Origin: Modestobacter sp.
GTDB lineage: Bacteria; Actinomycetota; Actinomycetes; Mycobacteriales; Geodermatophilaceae
Assembly: GCA_025966175.1 (NCBI GenBank)
Contig: JAOPVN010000057.1
Coordinates: 1 to 10,321, forward strand
Direction: 5' to 3'
Length of the DNA stretch: 10,321 nt
Of this stretch, positions 1 through 7,186 are shown piece by piece. Each line of letters begins with the position of its first letter. Positions within the stretch are counted from its first letter, which is position 1. The notes below the pieces were generated by a model. It searched no databases. It had not been told where the DNA came from and saw only the letters and a program-made list of their open reading frames with translations. The translations under genes and the position numbers were made by a program.

Positions 1-95
1 TCACGCACCGTGACGGACGGAGGACGTGCGGGAATCGCCGCGGCGCGGGGCGTCTTGTCGGAGGGGACCCCCTCCCGTGACCCGAAGGAGACCCC
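1..95 (+). promoter_or_regulatory. osmC upstream leader with small inverted repeats
   Basis: This is the non-coding stretch ahead of the OsmC gene. Two short perfect inverted repeats are visible: TCACG/CGTGA at 1-5 and 9-13 around a 3-base spacer, and GGAGGGG/CCCCTCC at 60-66 and 69-75 around two bases. A clear Shine-Dalgarno, GAAGGAG at 84-90, sits 5 bases before the ATG at 96. I see no convincing -35/-10 pair, so the promoter may lie before the window or be of a non-housekeeping type. Whether the repeats are operators, mRNA structure or chance in GC-rich DNA cannot be told from one sequence. Confidence 0.4.
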
Positions 96-536
96 ATGCC
101 CACCCGTACCGCCCGTACCGCCTGGAACGGCGGCCTCGAGGACGGCTCCGGCCAGGTCGAGCTCAGCAGCAGCAACGTCGGCACGTACGACGTGTCGTTC
201 CCGAAGCGCGCGGCCGACGAGGCAGGGGGCACCACCAGCCCCGAGGAGCTCATCGCCGCGGCGCACTCGTCCTGCTTCGCGATGCAGCTGTCGGCGCTGA
301 TCGCCGCGGCCGGCGGCACGCCGCAGAGCCTCGAGGTCACCGCCGAGGTGTCGCTCGGTCCGGACAAGGCCAACGGCGGTTTCATGCTGACCGGCATCGC
401 GATCACCGTCCGCGGTGAGGTCGAGGGCCTGGACGCCGCCGGCTTCGCCGAGGCCGCCCAGGCCGCCAAGGTCGGCTGCCCGGTGAGCAAGGCGCTGACC
501 GGCGTGGACATCACGCTGGACGCCGCTCTGGTCTGA
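96..536 (+). CDS. osmC: OsmC-family organic hydroperoxide peroxiredoxin
   Basis: The 146-residue product is full length for OsmC, a cytoplasmic thiol peroxidase that reduces organic hydroperoxides. The family motif TSPEELIAAAHSSCF (residues 47-61) carries the peroxidatic Cys60 and the active-site Glu pair. The second motif, VGCPVSKAL (126-134), carries the resolving Cys128. Layout and spacing match E. coli OsmC (NPEELIGAAHAACF and AGCPVSQ) better than Ohr, so I prefer the OsmC subfamily. The N-terminal block with TARTAWNGGL also fits. The start is supported by GAAGGAG five bases upstream. The gene stands alone on the plus strand and converges on the exporter operon, with a large hairpin directly after its stop. 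It probably belongs to an oxidative or osmotic stress response; no regulator site could be assigned. Confidence 0.93.
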   Translation: MPTRTARTAWNGGLEDGSGQVELSSSNVGTYDVSFPKRAADEAGGTTSPEELIAAAHSSCFAMQLSALIAAAGGTPQSLEVTAEVSLGPDKANGGFMLTGIAITVRGEVEGLDAAGFAEAAQAAKVGCPVSKALTGVDITLDAALV

Positions 537-539
537 AAA

Positions 540-590
540 GGGCCCCCTCCTGGGTCCCCTCGCACGCTCGGGGACGCCTGGAGGGGGCCC
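540..590 (+). terminator. osmC transcription terminator hairpin
   Basis: This is a perfect 11-bp inverted repeat (540-550 with 580-590, GGGCCCCCTCC and its complement). Nested inside are a second stem, 554-559 with 570-575 (GTCCCC/GGGGAC), and a 10-base loop. It begins three bases after the osmC stop codon. No T-run follows, which is usual for actinobacterial terminators. The symmetric stem could also act on minus-strand transcripts that read through the exporter gene. Confidence 0.75.
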
Positions 591-597
591 ACGAGAG

Positions 598-627
598 AGG
601 CCCGCCTCCCCATGGGGAGGCGGGCCT
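598..627. terminator. Bidirectional terminator palindrome at end of exporter operon
   Basis: A perfect 14-bp stem (598-611 with 614-627) surrounds the two bases AT, built on AGGCCCGCCTCCCC and its complement. It lies 15 bases past the exporter stop codon on the minus strand and follows the osmC hairpin on the plus strand, so it can stop both convergent transcripts. On the plus strand it is followed by TTCGTCGT. Its core AGGCCCGCCTC is shared with the hairpin at 2988-3031. Confidence 0.78.
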
Positions 628-642
628 TCGTCGTCCCGCGTG

Positions 643-2328
643 TCAGACGCGGGCGGTGGCCTGGGTCTGCCCGGCGAGCTCCTGGTCCACGTCGGCGGTC
701 GCGTCACCCGGAACACCTTCGGTCTGCAGCCGCTCGTCGCCGGACTCGGTCCGCAGCGCGATCTCGCGGATGAAGAGGATCGCCACGATCGTGATGATCG
801 ACAGCAGCGCCGAGATCAGGAAGATCCGCCCGGTCGCGTCGCCGTAGGAGACCTGGATCAGCTTGCGGATCGGCGCCGGCGCGTCGTTCAGCGTGGCCAG
901 GCCGACGTCGCCGGAACCGGCGGCCGCAGCCGCGCCCGGGATGTCGGCGAGGCCGGACTGGATCAGCGTGCCCACCCGACTGGAGAGCACCGCACCCAGC
1001 ACCGAGACGCCGATCGTGCCGCCCAGGCTGCGGAAGAACGCGACCGCGGAGCTGGCCGCGCCCAGGTCGGAGGCGGCCACCGTGTTCTGCACGGCCAGCA
1101 CGAGGTTCTGCATGGTCATGCCGATGCCGACGCCGAGCACGGCCAGGTAGCCGCCCAGCAGCACCATGTTGGTGGCGTGGTCGATCGTGGCCAGCAGCCC
1201 GAAGGCGCCGGCGACCAGGATCGACCCGGCGACCAGGTAGCGCTTCCACAGGCCGGACCGGGTGATCAGGATGCCCGAGACGGTGGAGGAGACCAGCAGG
1301 CCACCGACCATCGGGATGGTCAGCAGTCCGGCGGCGGTGGGCGAGTAGCCCCGCGAGATCTGCAGGTACTGACCGAGGAAGACCGTCGAGCCGAACATCG
1401 CGACGCCGATGGCGACGCTGGCCACGATCGCCAGGGTCGTCGTCCGGTCGCGGAACAGCCGCAGCGGGACGATCGGCTCCTTGGCCCGCAGCTCGGTCAC
1501 GATGAACGCGGCGATCGCCAACACACCACCGCCGACGAACAACCCGCTCTCGACCGAGGCCCAGCCGAAGCTGTCGCCGGCCAGGGTCACCCAGATCAGC
1601 AGTGCGGAGACACCGGCGGTCAGAAAAGCGGCCCCGAGATAGTCGATCGAGACCTTCCGCTTGGTCACCGGCAGGTGCAGGGTGCGCTGCAGCAGCACGA
1701 GGGCGGCCAGCGCGAACGGGACGCCGACGTAGAAGCACCAGCGCCAGCCGAGCCAGCTCGTGTCGACCAGCAGCCCACCGATCAGCGGCCCGCCGACGGT
1801 GGCGACGGCCATCGTGCCGCCGAGGAACCCGGAGTACCGGCCACGCTCACGCGGGCTGATCATCGCGGCCATGGCGATCTGCACCAGCGCCTGCAGGCCC
1901 CCGAGGCCCAGGCCCTGCAGCACGCGCCAGCCGATCAGCGTGGGCACCGACTGGGAGAGGCCGGCGGCCATCGAGCCGACGATGAAGATCACGATCGCGA
2001 TCTGGATCAGCAGCTTCTTGCTGAACAGGTCGGCGAGCTTGCCCCAGATCGGGGTGGACGCGGTCGAGGCGAGCAGCGTCGCGGTGACCACCCAGGTGTA
2101 CTGGCTCTGGGTGCCGTGGAGGTCGGTGATGATCGTCGGCAGCGCGTTGGAGACGACGGTCGAGGACAGGAACGCGACGAACATCGCGAGCAACATCCCC
2201 GACAGCGCGCTGAGGATCTGCCGGTGGGTCATCCGACCCTGCTGCTCGACCGGGGCCAGGTCACCGACGGGGCCTGCGGGATCGGCGGCCGGCCCTGCGG
2301 CTGCCCGGATGGGGGCGGGGGTGCTCAT
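643..2328 (-). CDS. DHA2-family (14-TM) MFS drug/solute exporter
   Basis: The 561-residue integral membrane protein belongs to the EmrB/QacA (DHA2) group of proton-coupled MFS exporters. A hydrophilic N-tail of about 35 residues precedes some 14 hydrophobic segments. Visible motifs are LPTI after TM1 (63-66), the loop 2-3 motif A variant WGKLADLFSKK (95-105), the antiporter motif C GGPLIGGLLVD (179-189) and the DHA2 motif WRWCFYVGVP (195-204). The tail after the last TM (about 522-561) is polar and acidic. At the TM1 position where many DHA2 members carry Asp (LDxTIV-ALP), this protein has LSSTVVSNALP. The ATG is backed by CAGGAGA at 2337-2343, 8 bases upstream. It lies 56 bases behind the MarR gene on the same strand, so it is probably co-transcribed and MarR-repressed, with induction by a substrate or related aromatic or lipophilic compound. 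The substrate is unknown. Confidence 0.93.
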   Translation of the reverse strand: MSTPAPIRAAAGPAADPAGPVGDLAPVEQQGRMTHRQILSALSGMLLAMFVAFLSSTVVSNALPTIITDLHGTQSQYTWVVTATLLASTASTPIWGKLADLFSKKLLIQIAIVIFIVGSMAAGLSQSVPTLIGWRVLQGLGLGGLQALVQIAMAAMISPRERGRYSGFLGGTMAVATVGGPLIGGLLVDTSWLGWRWCFYVGVPFALAALVLLQRTLHLPVTKRKVSIDYLGAAFLTAGVSALLIWVTLAGDSFGWASVESGLFVGGGVLAIAAFIVTELRAKEPIVPLRLFRDRTTTLAIVASVAIGVAMFGSTVFLGQYLQISRGYSPTAAGLLTIPMVGGLLVSSTVSGILITRSGLWKRYLVAGSILVAGAFGLLATIDHATNMVLLGGYLAVLGVGIGMTMQNLVLAVQNTVAASDLGAASSAVAFFRSLGGTIGVSVLGAVLSSRVGTLIQSGLADIPGAAAAAGSGDVGLATLNDAPAPIRKLIQVSYGDATGRIFLISALLSIITIVAILFIREIALRTESGDERLQTEGVPGDATADVDQELAGQTQATARV

Positions 2329-2384
2329 CTGCTAGATCTCCTGGTGATGCGGTTCGGGTGGGGCTGTGGTCTGCGGCGGACTGC

Positions 2385-2867
2385 TCAGCCGGCGACTGCC
2401 GTCGATCGGACCGGGCGACGCCGGCCGGCCCGGTCCAGCCCGTCGGCGAGCTTCTCCAGCAGCGCGGTGAACTGACGCGCCTCGTCCTCCGTCCAGTCGG
2501 ACAGCGCCTCGGTGGCCCACTGACTGCGGACGTCGCGGGTGTGCGCCAGGGCGGCTGCCCCGGCTTCACTGAGGCCGATCAGGTTGGCCCGCCCGTCGAC
2601 CGGGTCGGGACGACGCTGCACGTACCCCGCGCGCTCCAGTGCCGACACCTGCCGGCTGGCGACGGAGACGTCCACGCCGACCTGGCCGGCCAGGGCGCTG
2701 CACCGCTGCTCACCGTCCTGCTCGAGCGGGACGAGCAGCGCCCAGCCGAACGACGGCAGGTCGCCGTACAGGTCGGCGGCGACACGGTGACCGAGGTGCT
2801 TGGCGGTGCGGACCAGCCGGGCCATCCCGGCGGTGAGCCGCTCCGAGGTCTCCGGGGTGAGGTGCAC
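2385..2867 (-). CDS. MarR-family winged-helix transcriptional regulator
   Basis: The 160-residue product has the MarR fold: N-terminal dimerisation helices, a winged helix (about residues 55-101) with the recognition segment LAGQVGVDVSVASRQVSALERAGYV, the wing signature DPVDGRANLIGLSE (88-101, containing the D-x-R element), then C-terminal helices. I place the start at GTG 2865-2867 because GGAGG at 2876-2880 lies 8 bases upstream and the length is typical for MarR. An in-frame TTG at 2924 would add 19 residues but has no ribosome binding site and would put the palindromic leader inside the gene. The only Cys (residue 56) lies in the winged helix, not in the N-terminal position of OhrR, so a peroxide sensor of the OhrR type is unlikely. 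It is first in an operon with the DHA2 exporter, the classic arrangement for a local repressor of an efflux pump. Confidence 0.9.
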   Translation of the reverse strand: MHLTPETSERLTAGMARLVRTAKHLGHRVAADLYGDLPSFGWALLVPLEQDGEQRCSALAGQVGVDVSVASRQVSALERAGYVQRRPDPVDGRANLIGLSEAGAAALAHTRDVRSQWATEALSDWTEDEARQFTALLEKLADGLDRAGRRRPVRSTAVAG

Positions 2868-2875
2868 GACGTGGT

Positions 2876-2880
2876 CCTCC
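2876..2880 (-). promoter_or_regulatory. Shine-Dalgarno GGAGG fixing the marR start
   Basis: On the minus strand GGAGG is followed by 8 bases and then GTG (2867-2865). No comparable site precedes the in-frame ATG at 2900 or the TTG at 2924. This site therefore decides the GTG start. Confidence 0.75.
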
Positions 2881-2960
2881 GCTGATCGGTCCGGACCCAT
2901 CGGTCCGGTACATGTAGACAGCAACCATCTTGCAGCACTTGGTTGGTGTATGCAACAAGA
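2881..2960 (-). promoter_or_regulatory. marR-exporter operon leader with candidate operators
   Basis: With the GTG start, this stretch is untranslated. It holds a direct repeat ATCGGTCCGG at 2885-2894 and 2899-2908, an inverted repeat CCGGACC/GGTCCGG at 2891-2897 and 2902-2908, the perfect palindromes GGTCCGGACC (2888-2897) and TACATGTA (2909-2916), and an imperfect CTTGTTGCA/TGCTGCAAG pair further upstream (about 2929-2959). The part at 2909-2960 is much more AT-rich than its surroundings, as expected of a promoter. No -35/-10 pair is convincing; TTGCAT (2955-2950) with CAAGAT (2932-2927) at 17-bp spacing is the best I found. MarR proteins bind short palindromes, so self-regulation is likely, but the exact operator is inference. 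Confidence 0.5.
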
Positions 2961-2987
2961 CGCGCGGTGAACTGTGTCTCTCCTGAG

Positions 2988-3031
2988 ACGCCGAAGGCCC
3001 GCCTCTCCGTGGAGAGGCGGGCCTTCGGCGT
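2988..3031 (-). terminator. Terminator hairpin, perfect 21-bp stem, after the dehydrogenase operon
   Basis: Perfect 21-base arms (2988-3008 and 3011-3031) flank two bases, GT. The hairpin lies about 80 bases past the stop of the FAD/Fe-S dehydrogenase on the minus strand and before the marR leader, so it separates two tandem operons. No U-tract follows. The core GAAGGCCCGCCTC and its complement recur in the hairpin at 598-627. The 79 bases between this hairpin and the gene (3032-3110) are GC-rich with no other feature I can support. Confidence 0.8.
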
Positions 3032-3110
3032 GCGGCCCCGTCCAGGGCTCCCCTGCCGGCCCCTTCCGGGCTTCCCCGAACCTGCGAAGGGACGCGGGAG
3101 GGGTCCTTCC

Positions 3111-6020
3111 TCAGGCCAGCGCCGCCAGCACCAGTTCTGCCGGATGCCACGCAGTGCGCTGCGTGCCGTGGAAGATCTGCTGGCGGCAGGAGACCCCGGT
3201 GGCCGCGATGACCGCGTCGGCGGGGGCCGAGCGGACGGCCGGGAACAGCCGGTCCTCCCCCACCTGCAGCGACACGTCGTAGTGCTCGGACTCGAACCCG
3301 AACGACCCCGCCATGCCACAGCAGCCGGCGTCGAGTTCCCGCACCGTGACGCCGGGGATCCGCTGCAGCAGCGCCACCGTCGCCGCCGTTCCGGCCTCGG
3401 CCTTCTGGTGGCAGTGCCCGTGGAAGACCACCGTCCGCCCGGCCAGCCAGCTGTCCTCCCGGAGGGTCAGCCGGCCGGCGTCGATCGCCTCGACCAGCAG
3501 CTCCTCGGGCAGCCGGACCCGCGCGGCGACGTCGCGCACGTTCGGGTCGTCGGGCAGCAGGTCCACGTGCTCCGCGCGGAGCGTGAGGATGCAGGACGGC
3601 TCGCAGCCGACGATCGGCGAGCCGGGCTCGACGCCGTCGCAGAGGTCGGCAGCCAGCTTGGCGGCCTTCTTCCGGGCGTCGTCCAGCAGGCCCTTGGAGA
3701 TGCTCGGCCGGCCGCAGCAGCCCTTGCTCTCCAGCCGCACCGGGTGCCCGGCCGCCTCCAGCAGGCGCACGACGGCCTGGCCGATGCCCGGCTCGGTGTA
3801 GCTGGTGAAGGAGTCGGCGAGCATCGTGACCGACTGCTGGGTCGGAGCGGCCGGCGCCTGGTGACCCTTGAACCAGCGCATCAGCGTGGTGCGCTGGAAC
3901 ACCGGCAGCTCCCGCTGCCGGGCGATGCCGAAGCGGGAGTCCATCAGCGCCCGCAGCGGCTTGATCCGCCCCGGCAGGTTGGACAGCGGCGCCGTCGCCG
4001 AACCCAGCCTGTTCAGCGTGCGGATCGCGCCGAACGCCCGGGAGCGCAGCGGCGTCCCGTGCACGTCGTGCTTGGCCGCCAGTGCCTCGCTCTTCATCGC
4101 CGAGACGTCCACGCCCAGCGGGCACTCGCTCTTGCAGGCCTTGCACATCAGGCACAGGTCGAGCACCTCGTGCAGCCGCTGATCGGCCAGCGCGGTGTGC
4201 GGGTCGCCCTCGCTCAGCGCCTTGACCAGCGCCCCGGCGCGGCCCCGGGTGGAGTGCTCCTCCATCCGGGTGGCGATGTAGGACGGGCACATCGCACCGG
4301 TCGTGGACTTGCGGCACAGCCCGATGTTCATGCACCGGTCGGCGGCGCCGAACATCCCGCCGACGACGTCGAACTGCAGCCGGGTGCGCAGCGGGCCGGG
4401 CTGCGGCGGGTTCGCGTCCCGCAGGTGCTCGGTCATGGCCGGCGCGTCGACGATCTTCCCCGGGTTGAGCGTCCCCTGCGGGTCGAACAGGCCCTTGACC
4501 TCCCGCATGGCCTCGTAGAGCTCGTCGCCGAAGAGCTCCCGGTTGAACTCGCTGCGGGCCAGCCCGTCACCGTGCTCGCTGGAGTTGACCCCGCCGTACT
4601 CGCGGACCAGGTCCTTGACCTCCACCGCGACCGACCGCATGACCTCGACCTGGCCGGGCTTGCTCAGGTCGACGAACGGCCGGACGTGCAGGCAGCCCAC
4701 CGAGCAGTGCCCGTAGAAGCCGGCCTCCAGACCGTGCCGGTCCAGCACGTCCCGGAACCGGGCGGTGTACTCGGCCAGGTGCTTGGGGTCCACCGCGGTG
4801 TCCTCGACGAACGCCAGCGGCCGCCGGGCGCCCTCCGAGTTGGCCATCAGCAGGCCGAGCGCGGACTTGCGGACCTTGAGCAGGGCGCCCTGCTGGGCGG
4901 GGGTGACCGCCCGCAGCGTGTGGTAGCCGTGGCCGTTGCGCTCCCACAGCTGGACGAGGGAGTCCATCGACGCCACCAGCGCGGCCGCGTCGTCCCCGGT
5001 GAAGGAGACGAACCGCAGCGCCTCGGGGTCGCCCTGCAGGATCCTGCCCAGCCCGGCGTACTCGATCTTCTGCCGGGACAGGTCGAGGATCGTCCGGTCC
5101 AGCAGCTCGACCTGCGCCGGGTCGACCGACAGGGCGTCCTCGGTGGCGTTGATCGCGGCCTGCACGGTGGTGAAGTGGCCGACCGCGAACACCTGCTGGG
5201 ACGGCTTGGGCACCAGCCCGACCCGCGCGGAGGTGACGATCGCCAGGGTCCCCTCGGACCCGACGATGAACTTCGCCAGGTCGAAGGGCGCACCGTCGGC
5301 AAGGCGGTCCAGCCGGTAGCCGCCGGCCCGCCGCCAGAACTGCGGGAAGCCCGTGGCGATCGCCGCGGCGTGCTCGGCGACCAGCTCGGGCAGCCGGCGG
5401 TAGATCTCGGCCTCGAGGGTGTCGCCCTGTGCGCGGCGGGCCCGCTCGGCCTCGTCCACGGCGCCGAAGGTGGCCGTCGACCCGTCGGCCAGGACGACGT
5501 CGACCTCCTGCACGTGGTCGATGGTCATGCCGAAGCGCACCGAGCCGCTGCCGGCGGAGTTGTTGCCGATCATCCCGCCGATGGTGGCGCGGTTGGACGT
5601 CGAGGTGTCCGGGCCGAACATCAGCCCGTGCGCCGCGGCAGCCCGGTTCAGGTCGTCCTGCACCACCCCGGGCTCGACCCGTGCGGTGGCGGCGTGCGGG
5701 TCCAGCTCGGTGATCCGGTGCATGTGCCGGGACAGGTCGAGCACCAGCCCCGGGCCCACGGTCTGCCCGGCCAGGCTGGTGCCCGCGCCCCGGGCGAGCA
5801 CCGGGATGCCGGCCTCCCGGGCCAGCATGACGGCGGCGACGACGTCGGCGGCGTGCGCCGGGTAGGCGACCCCGAGCGGCGTCATCGTGTACATGGAGGC
5901 GTCCTGGCTGAACAGGTGCCGGGTGTAGTCGTCGAAGGCGACCTCGCCGTCCAGCGCCCGGGTCAGCTCCCGCTCCAGCTCCCGCGCACCGACCACCGTG
6001 CGCTCGGGCGCGGCCGTCAT
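3111..6020 (-). CDS. Fused FAD-linked 2-hydroxyacid dehydrogenase / Fe-S (CCG-domain) oxidoreductase, YdiJ/GlcD-GlcF-like
   Basis: This 969-residue protein joins a GlcD-like flavin half to a GlcF-like electron-transfer half. Residues about 45-180 form the FAD-binding domain (RGAGTSLAGQTVGPGLVLDLS at 77-97 and TSNRATIGGMIGNNSAGS at 141-158). GSEGTLAI (254-261) leads into the FAD-oxidase C-terminal domain (to about 523), with GHCSVGCLHVRP, SSEHGDGLAR and LNPGKI. Residues 563-633 carry two iron-sulfur motifs, C563-x5-C569-x8-C578P and C623xxCxxCxxxC633P. Two CCG-type repeats follow, GCCGRPS (767-773) and HCHQKAE...CCGMAGSFG (869-907). Length and order match E. coli YdiJ (about 1018 aa, a D-2-hydroxyglutarate dehydrogenase). 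Glycolate and D-lactate are the other family substrates. All expected cysteines are present and no signal peptide is seen, so it is probably cytoplasmic or membrane-associated, passing electrons to quinone. Its ATG overlaps the aminotransferase stop (ATGA), so translation is likely coupled. Exact substrate unknown. Confidence 0.9.
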   Translation of the reverse strand: MTAAPERTVVGARELERELTRALDGEVAFDDYTRHLFSQDASMYTMTPLGVAYPAHAADVVAAVMLAREAGIPVLARGAGTSLAGQTVGPGLVLDLSRHMHRITELDPHAATARVEPGVVQDDLNRAAAAHGLMFGPDTSTSNRATIGGMIGNNSAGSGSVRFGMTIDHVQEVDVVLADGSTATFGAVDEAERARRAQGDTLEAEIYRRLPELVAEHAAAIATGFPQFWRRAGGYRLDRLADGAPFDLAKFIVGSEGTLAIVTSARVGLVPKPSQQVFAVGHFTTVQAAINATEDALSVDPAQVELLDRTILDLSRQKIEYAGLGRILQGDPEALRFVSFTGDDAAALVASMDSLVQLWERNGHGYHTLRAVTPAQQGALLKVRKSALGLLMANSEGARRPLAFVEDTAVDPKHLAEYTARFRDVLDRHGLEAGFYGHCSVGCLHVRPFVDLSKPGQVEVMRSVAVEVKDLVREYGGVNSSEHGDGLARSEFNRELFGDELYEAMREVKGLFDPQGTLNPGKIVDAPAMTEHLRDANPPQPGPLRTRLQFDVVGGMFGAADRCMNIGLCRKSTTGAMCPSYIATRMEEHSTRGRAGALVKALSEGDPHTALADQRLHEVLDLCLMCKACKSECPLGVDVSAMKSEALAAKHDVHGTPLRSRAFGAIRTLNRLGSATAPLSNLPGRIKPLRALMDSRFGIARQRELPVFQRTTLMRWFKGHQAPAAPTQQSVTMLADSFTSYTEPGIGQAVVRLLEAAGHPVRLESKGCCGRPSISKGLLDDARKKAAKLAADLCDGVEPGSPIVGCEPSCILTLRAEHVDLLPDDPNVRDVAARVRLPEELLVEAIDAGRLTLREDSWLAGRTVVFHGHCHQKAEAGTAATVALLQRIPGVTVRELDAGCCGMAGSFGFESEHYDVSLQVGEDRLFPAVRSAPADAVIAATGVSCRQQIFHGTQRTAWHPAELVLAALA

Positions 6021-7186
6021 GGCCGCTGCAGACGCTCGAGCCCGGCCTGGATCCCGTCCGGATCGATCGTCACCCCACTGCGCACCAGGCCCATCTGCAC
6101 GCCGGCCAGGGTGCCGGCCAGCGTCAGGTCGTTGAAGTGGCCCAGGTGGCCGATCCGGAACACCTTGTCGGCCAGCTTGCCCAGGCCCGCACCCAGCGAC
6201 ATGTCGTACTCGCGGAGGATGACCTCGCGCACGGCGTCCGCCCCGCCCTGGGGCAGGAGGATGGCGGTCAGCGAACCGGAGTACTCCCGCTCGTCGAGGG
6301 CCAGCACCTCCAGGCCCCAGCCGCGCACCGCGGCGCGGGTGGCCTCGGCGTGCCGGGCGTGCCGGGCGTAGACGTTCGGCAGCCCCTCCTCGTCGAGCAT
6401 GATCAGCGCCTCACGAAGCGCGTAGAACAGGTTCGTCGCCGGCGTATAGGGGAAGAAGCCGCGCTCGTTGGCCGCCAGGATCGGCTGCCAGTCCCAGAAC
6501 GAGCGGGGCAGCCCGGCGGTCTTGGCGGCCTGGAGCGCCTTCTCGCTGATCGCGTTGAAGCTCAGCCCGGGCGGGAGCATGAGCCCCTTCTGCGAGCCGG
6601 CGACGGTGACGTCGACGCCCCACTCGTCGTGCCGGTAGTCGATGCTGCCCAGCGAGGAGATCGTGTCGACGAGCAGCAGGGCCGGGTGGTCGGCGGCGTC
6701 CAGCGCGGCCCGGATCTCCGGCACCCGGCTGGTGACGCCGGTGGAGGTCTCGTTGTGGACCACCATCACCGCCTTGATCTCGTGCGCGGTGTCCGCGTCG
6801 AGTCGCTCCCGGGCCGCCTGCGGGTCCGCGCCGTGCCGCCAGTCACCCGGGACGAACTCGACGTGCAGGCCCAGCCGGGTGGCCATGTCCTGCCAGAGGG
6901 TGGCGAAGTGCCCGGTCTCGAAGGCGAGCACCCGGTCGCCGGGCGACAGCGTGTTGGTCAGCGCGGCCTCCCACGCCCCGGTGCCCGACGCGGGGTAGAT
7001 CACGACCGGCTGGGCGGTGCCGAAGACCGGCTTGACCGCCTGCAGGACCTCCAGGCCGAGGGCGGCGAACTCCGGGCCGCGGTGGTCGATGGTCGGCGCC
7101 GCCATGGCCCGCAGGACCCGGTCGGGCACGTTGGTCGGCCCGGGGATCTGCAGGAAATGGCGCCCGCCGGTCGTCGTCACTGACAT
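6017..7186 (-). CDS. Class V PLP aminotransferase, serine/alanine-glyoxylate type
   Basis: This 389-residue fold-type I PLP enzyme is full length for the serine-glyoxylate/alanine-glyoxylate aminotransferase group, which makes glycine from glyoxylate. Seen in order: PGPTNVPDRVLRAM (15-28), YPASGTGAWEAALTN (64-78) for cofactor phosphate binding, VVHNETSTGV (142-151), LLVDTISSLGS (171-181) with the pyridine-nitrogen Asp174, VAGSQKGLMLPPGL (195-208) with the Schiff-base Lys200, and the C-terminal FRIGHLGHFND (343-353). The donor (serine, alanine or other) cannot be fixed by eye; related sulfo- and phosphono-transaminases exist but lack this PGPTNVPDRVL/RIGHLGH combination as far as I recall. GAGAGG at 7195-7200 lies 8 bases before the ATG. 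It is the first gene of the minus-strand operon and overlaps the 2-hydroxyacid dehydrogenase by 4 bases, which suggests it takes the oxo acid made by that enzyme. Confidence 0.9.
   Translation of the reverse strand: MSVTTTGGRHFLQIPGPTNVPDRVLRAMAAPTIDHRGPEFAALGLEVLQAVKPVFGTAQPVVIYPASGTGAWEAALTNTLSPGDRVLAFETGHFATLWQDMATRLGLHVEFVPGDWRHGADPQAARERLDADTAHEIKAVMVVHNETSTGVTSRVPEIRAALDAADHPALLLVDTISSLGSIDYRHDEWGVDVTVAGSQKGLMLPPGLSFNAISEKALQAAKTAGLPRSFWDWQPILAANERGFFPYTPATNLFYALREALIMLDEEGLPNVYARHARHAEATRAAVRGWGLEVLALDEREYSGSLTAILLPQGGADAVREVILREYDMSLGAGLGKLADKVFRIGHLGHFNDLTLAGTLAGVQMGLVRSGVTIDPDGIQAGLERLQRP

Noticed and set aside
640..2475. A 611-codon plus-strand frame opposite the MFS exporter
   Set aside because: The translation is low-complexity Asp/Arg/Gln/Gly-rich, lacks any family match and overlaps a clear 14-TM protein. 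GC-bias artefact.
2385..2867. MarR protein as OhrR, the peroxide-sensing regulator of the nearby osmC gene
   Set aside because: OhrR needs a reactive Cys near the N-terminus. The only Cys here is in the winged helix, osmC is on the other side of the exporter and convergent, and the subfamily is OsmC rather than Ohr.
2868..2924. N-terminal extension of the MarR protein from a TTG at 2924
   Set aside because: No ribosome binding site, atypical length, and it would translate the palindromic leader. GTG 2867 has GGAGG at ideal spacing.
598..3031. The two related palindromes as ends of a mobile element carrying the marR-exporter operon
   Set aside because: Each copy is itself a complete hairpin at an operon end, no target-site duplication is visible and there is no transposase. 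Terminators explain them better.
2943..6371. An open frame of more than 1,100 codons on the plus strand opposite the dehydrogenase and aminotransferase
   Set aside because: It is antisense to two genes with full sets of family motifs, and its translation is Arg/Gly/Gln/His/Val-rich without recognisable domains. Long antisense frames are normal where third positions are almost all G or C.
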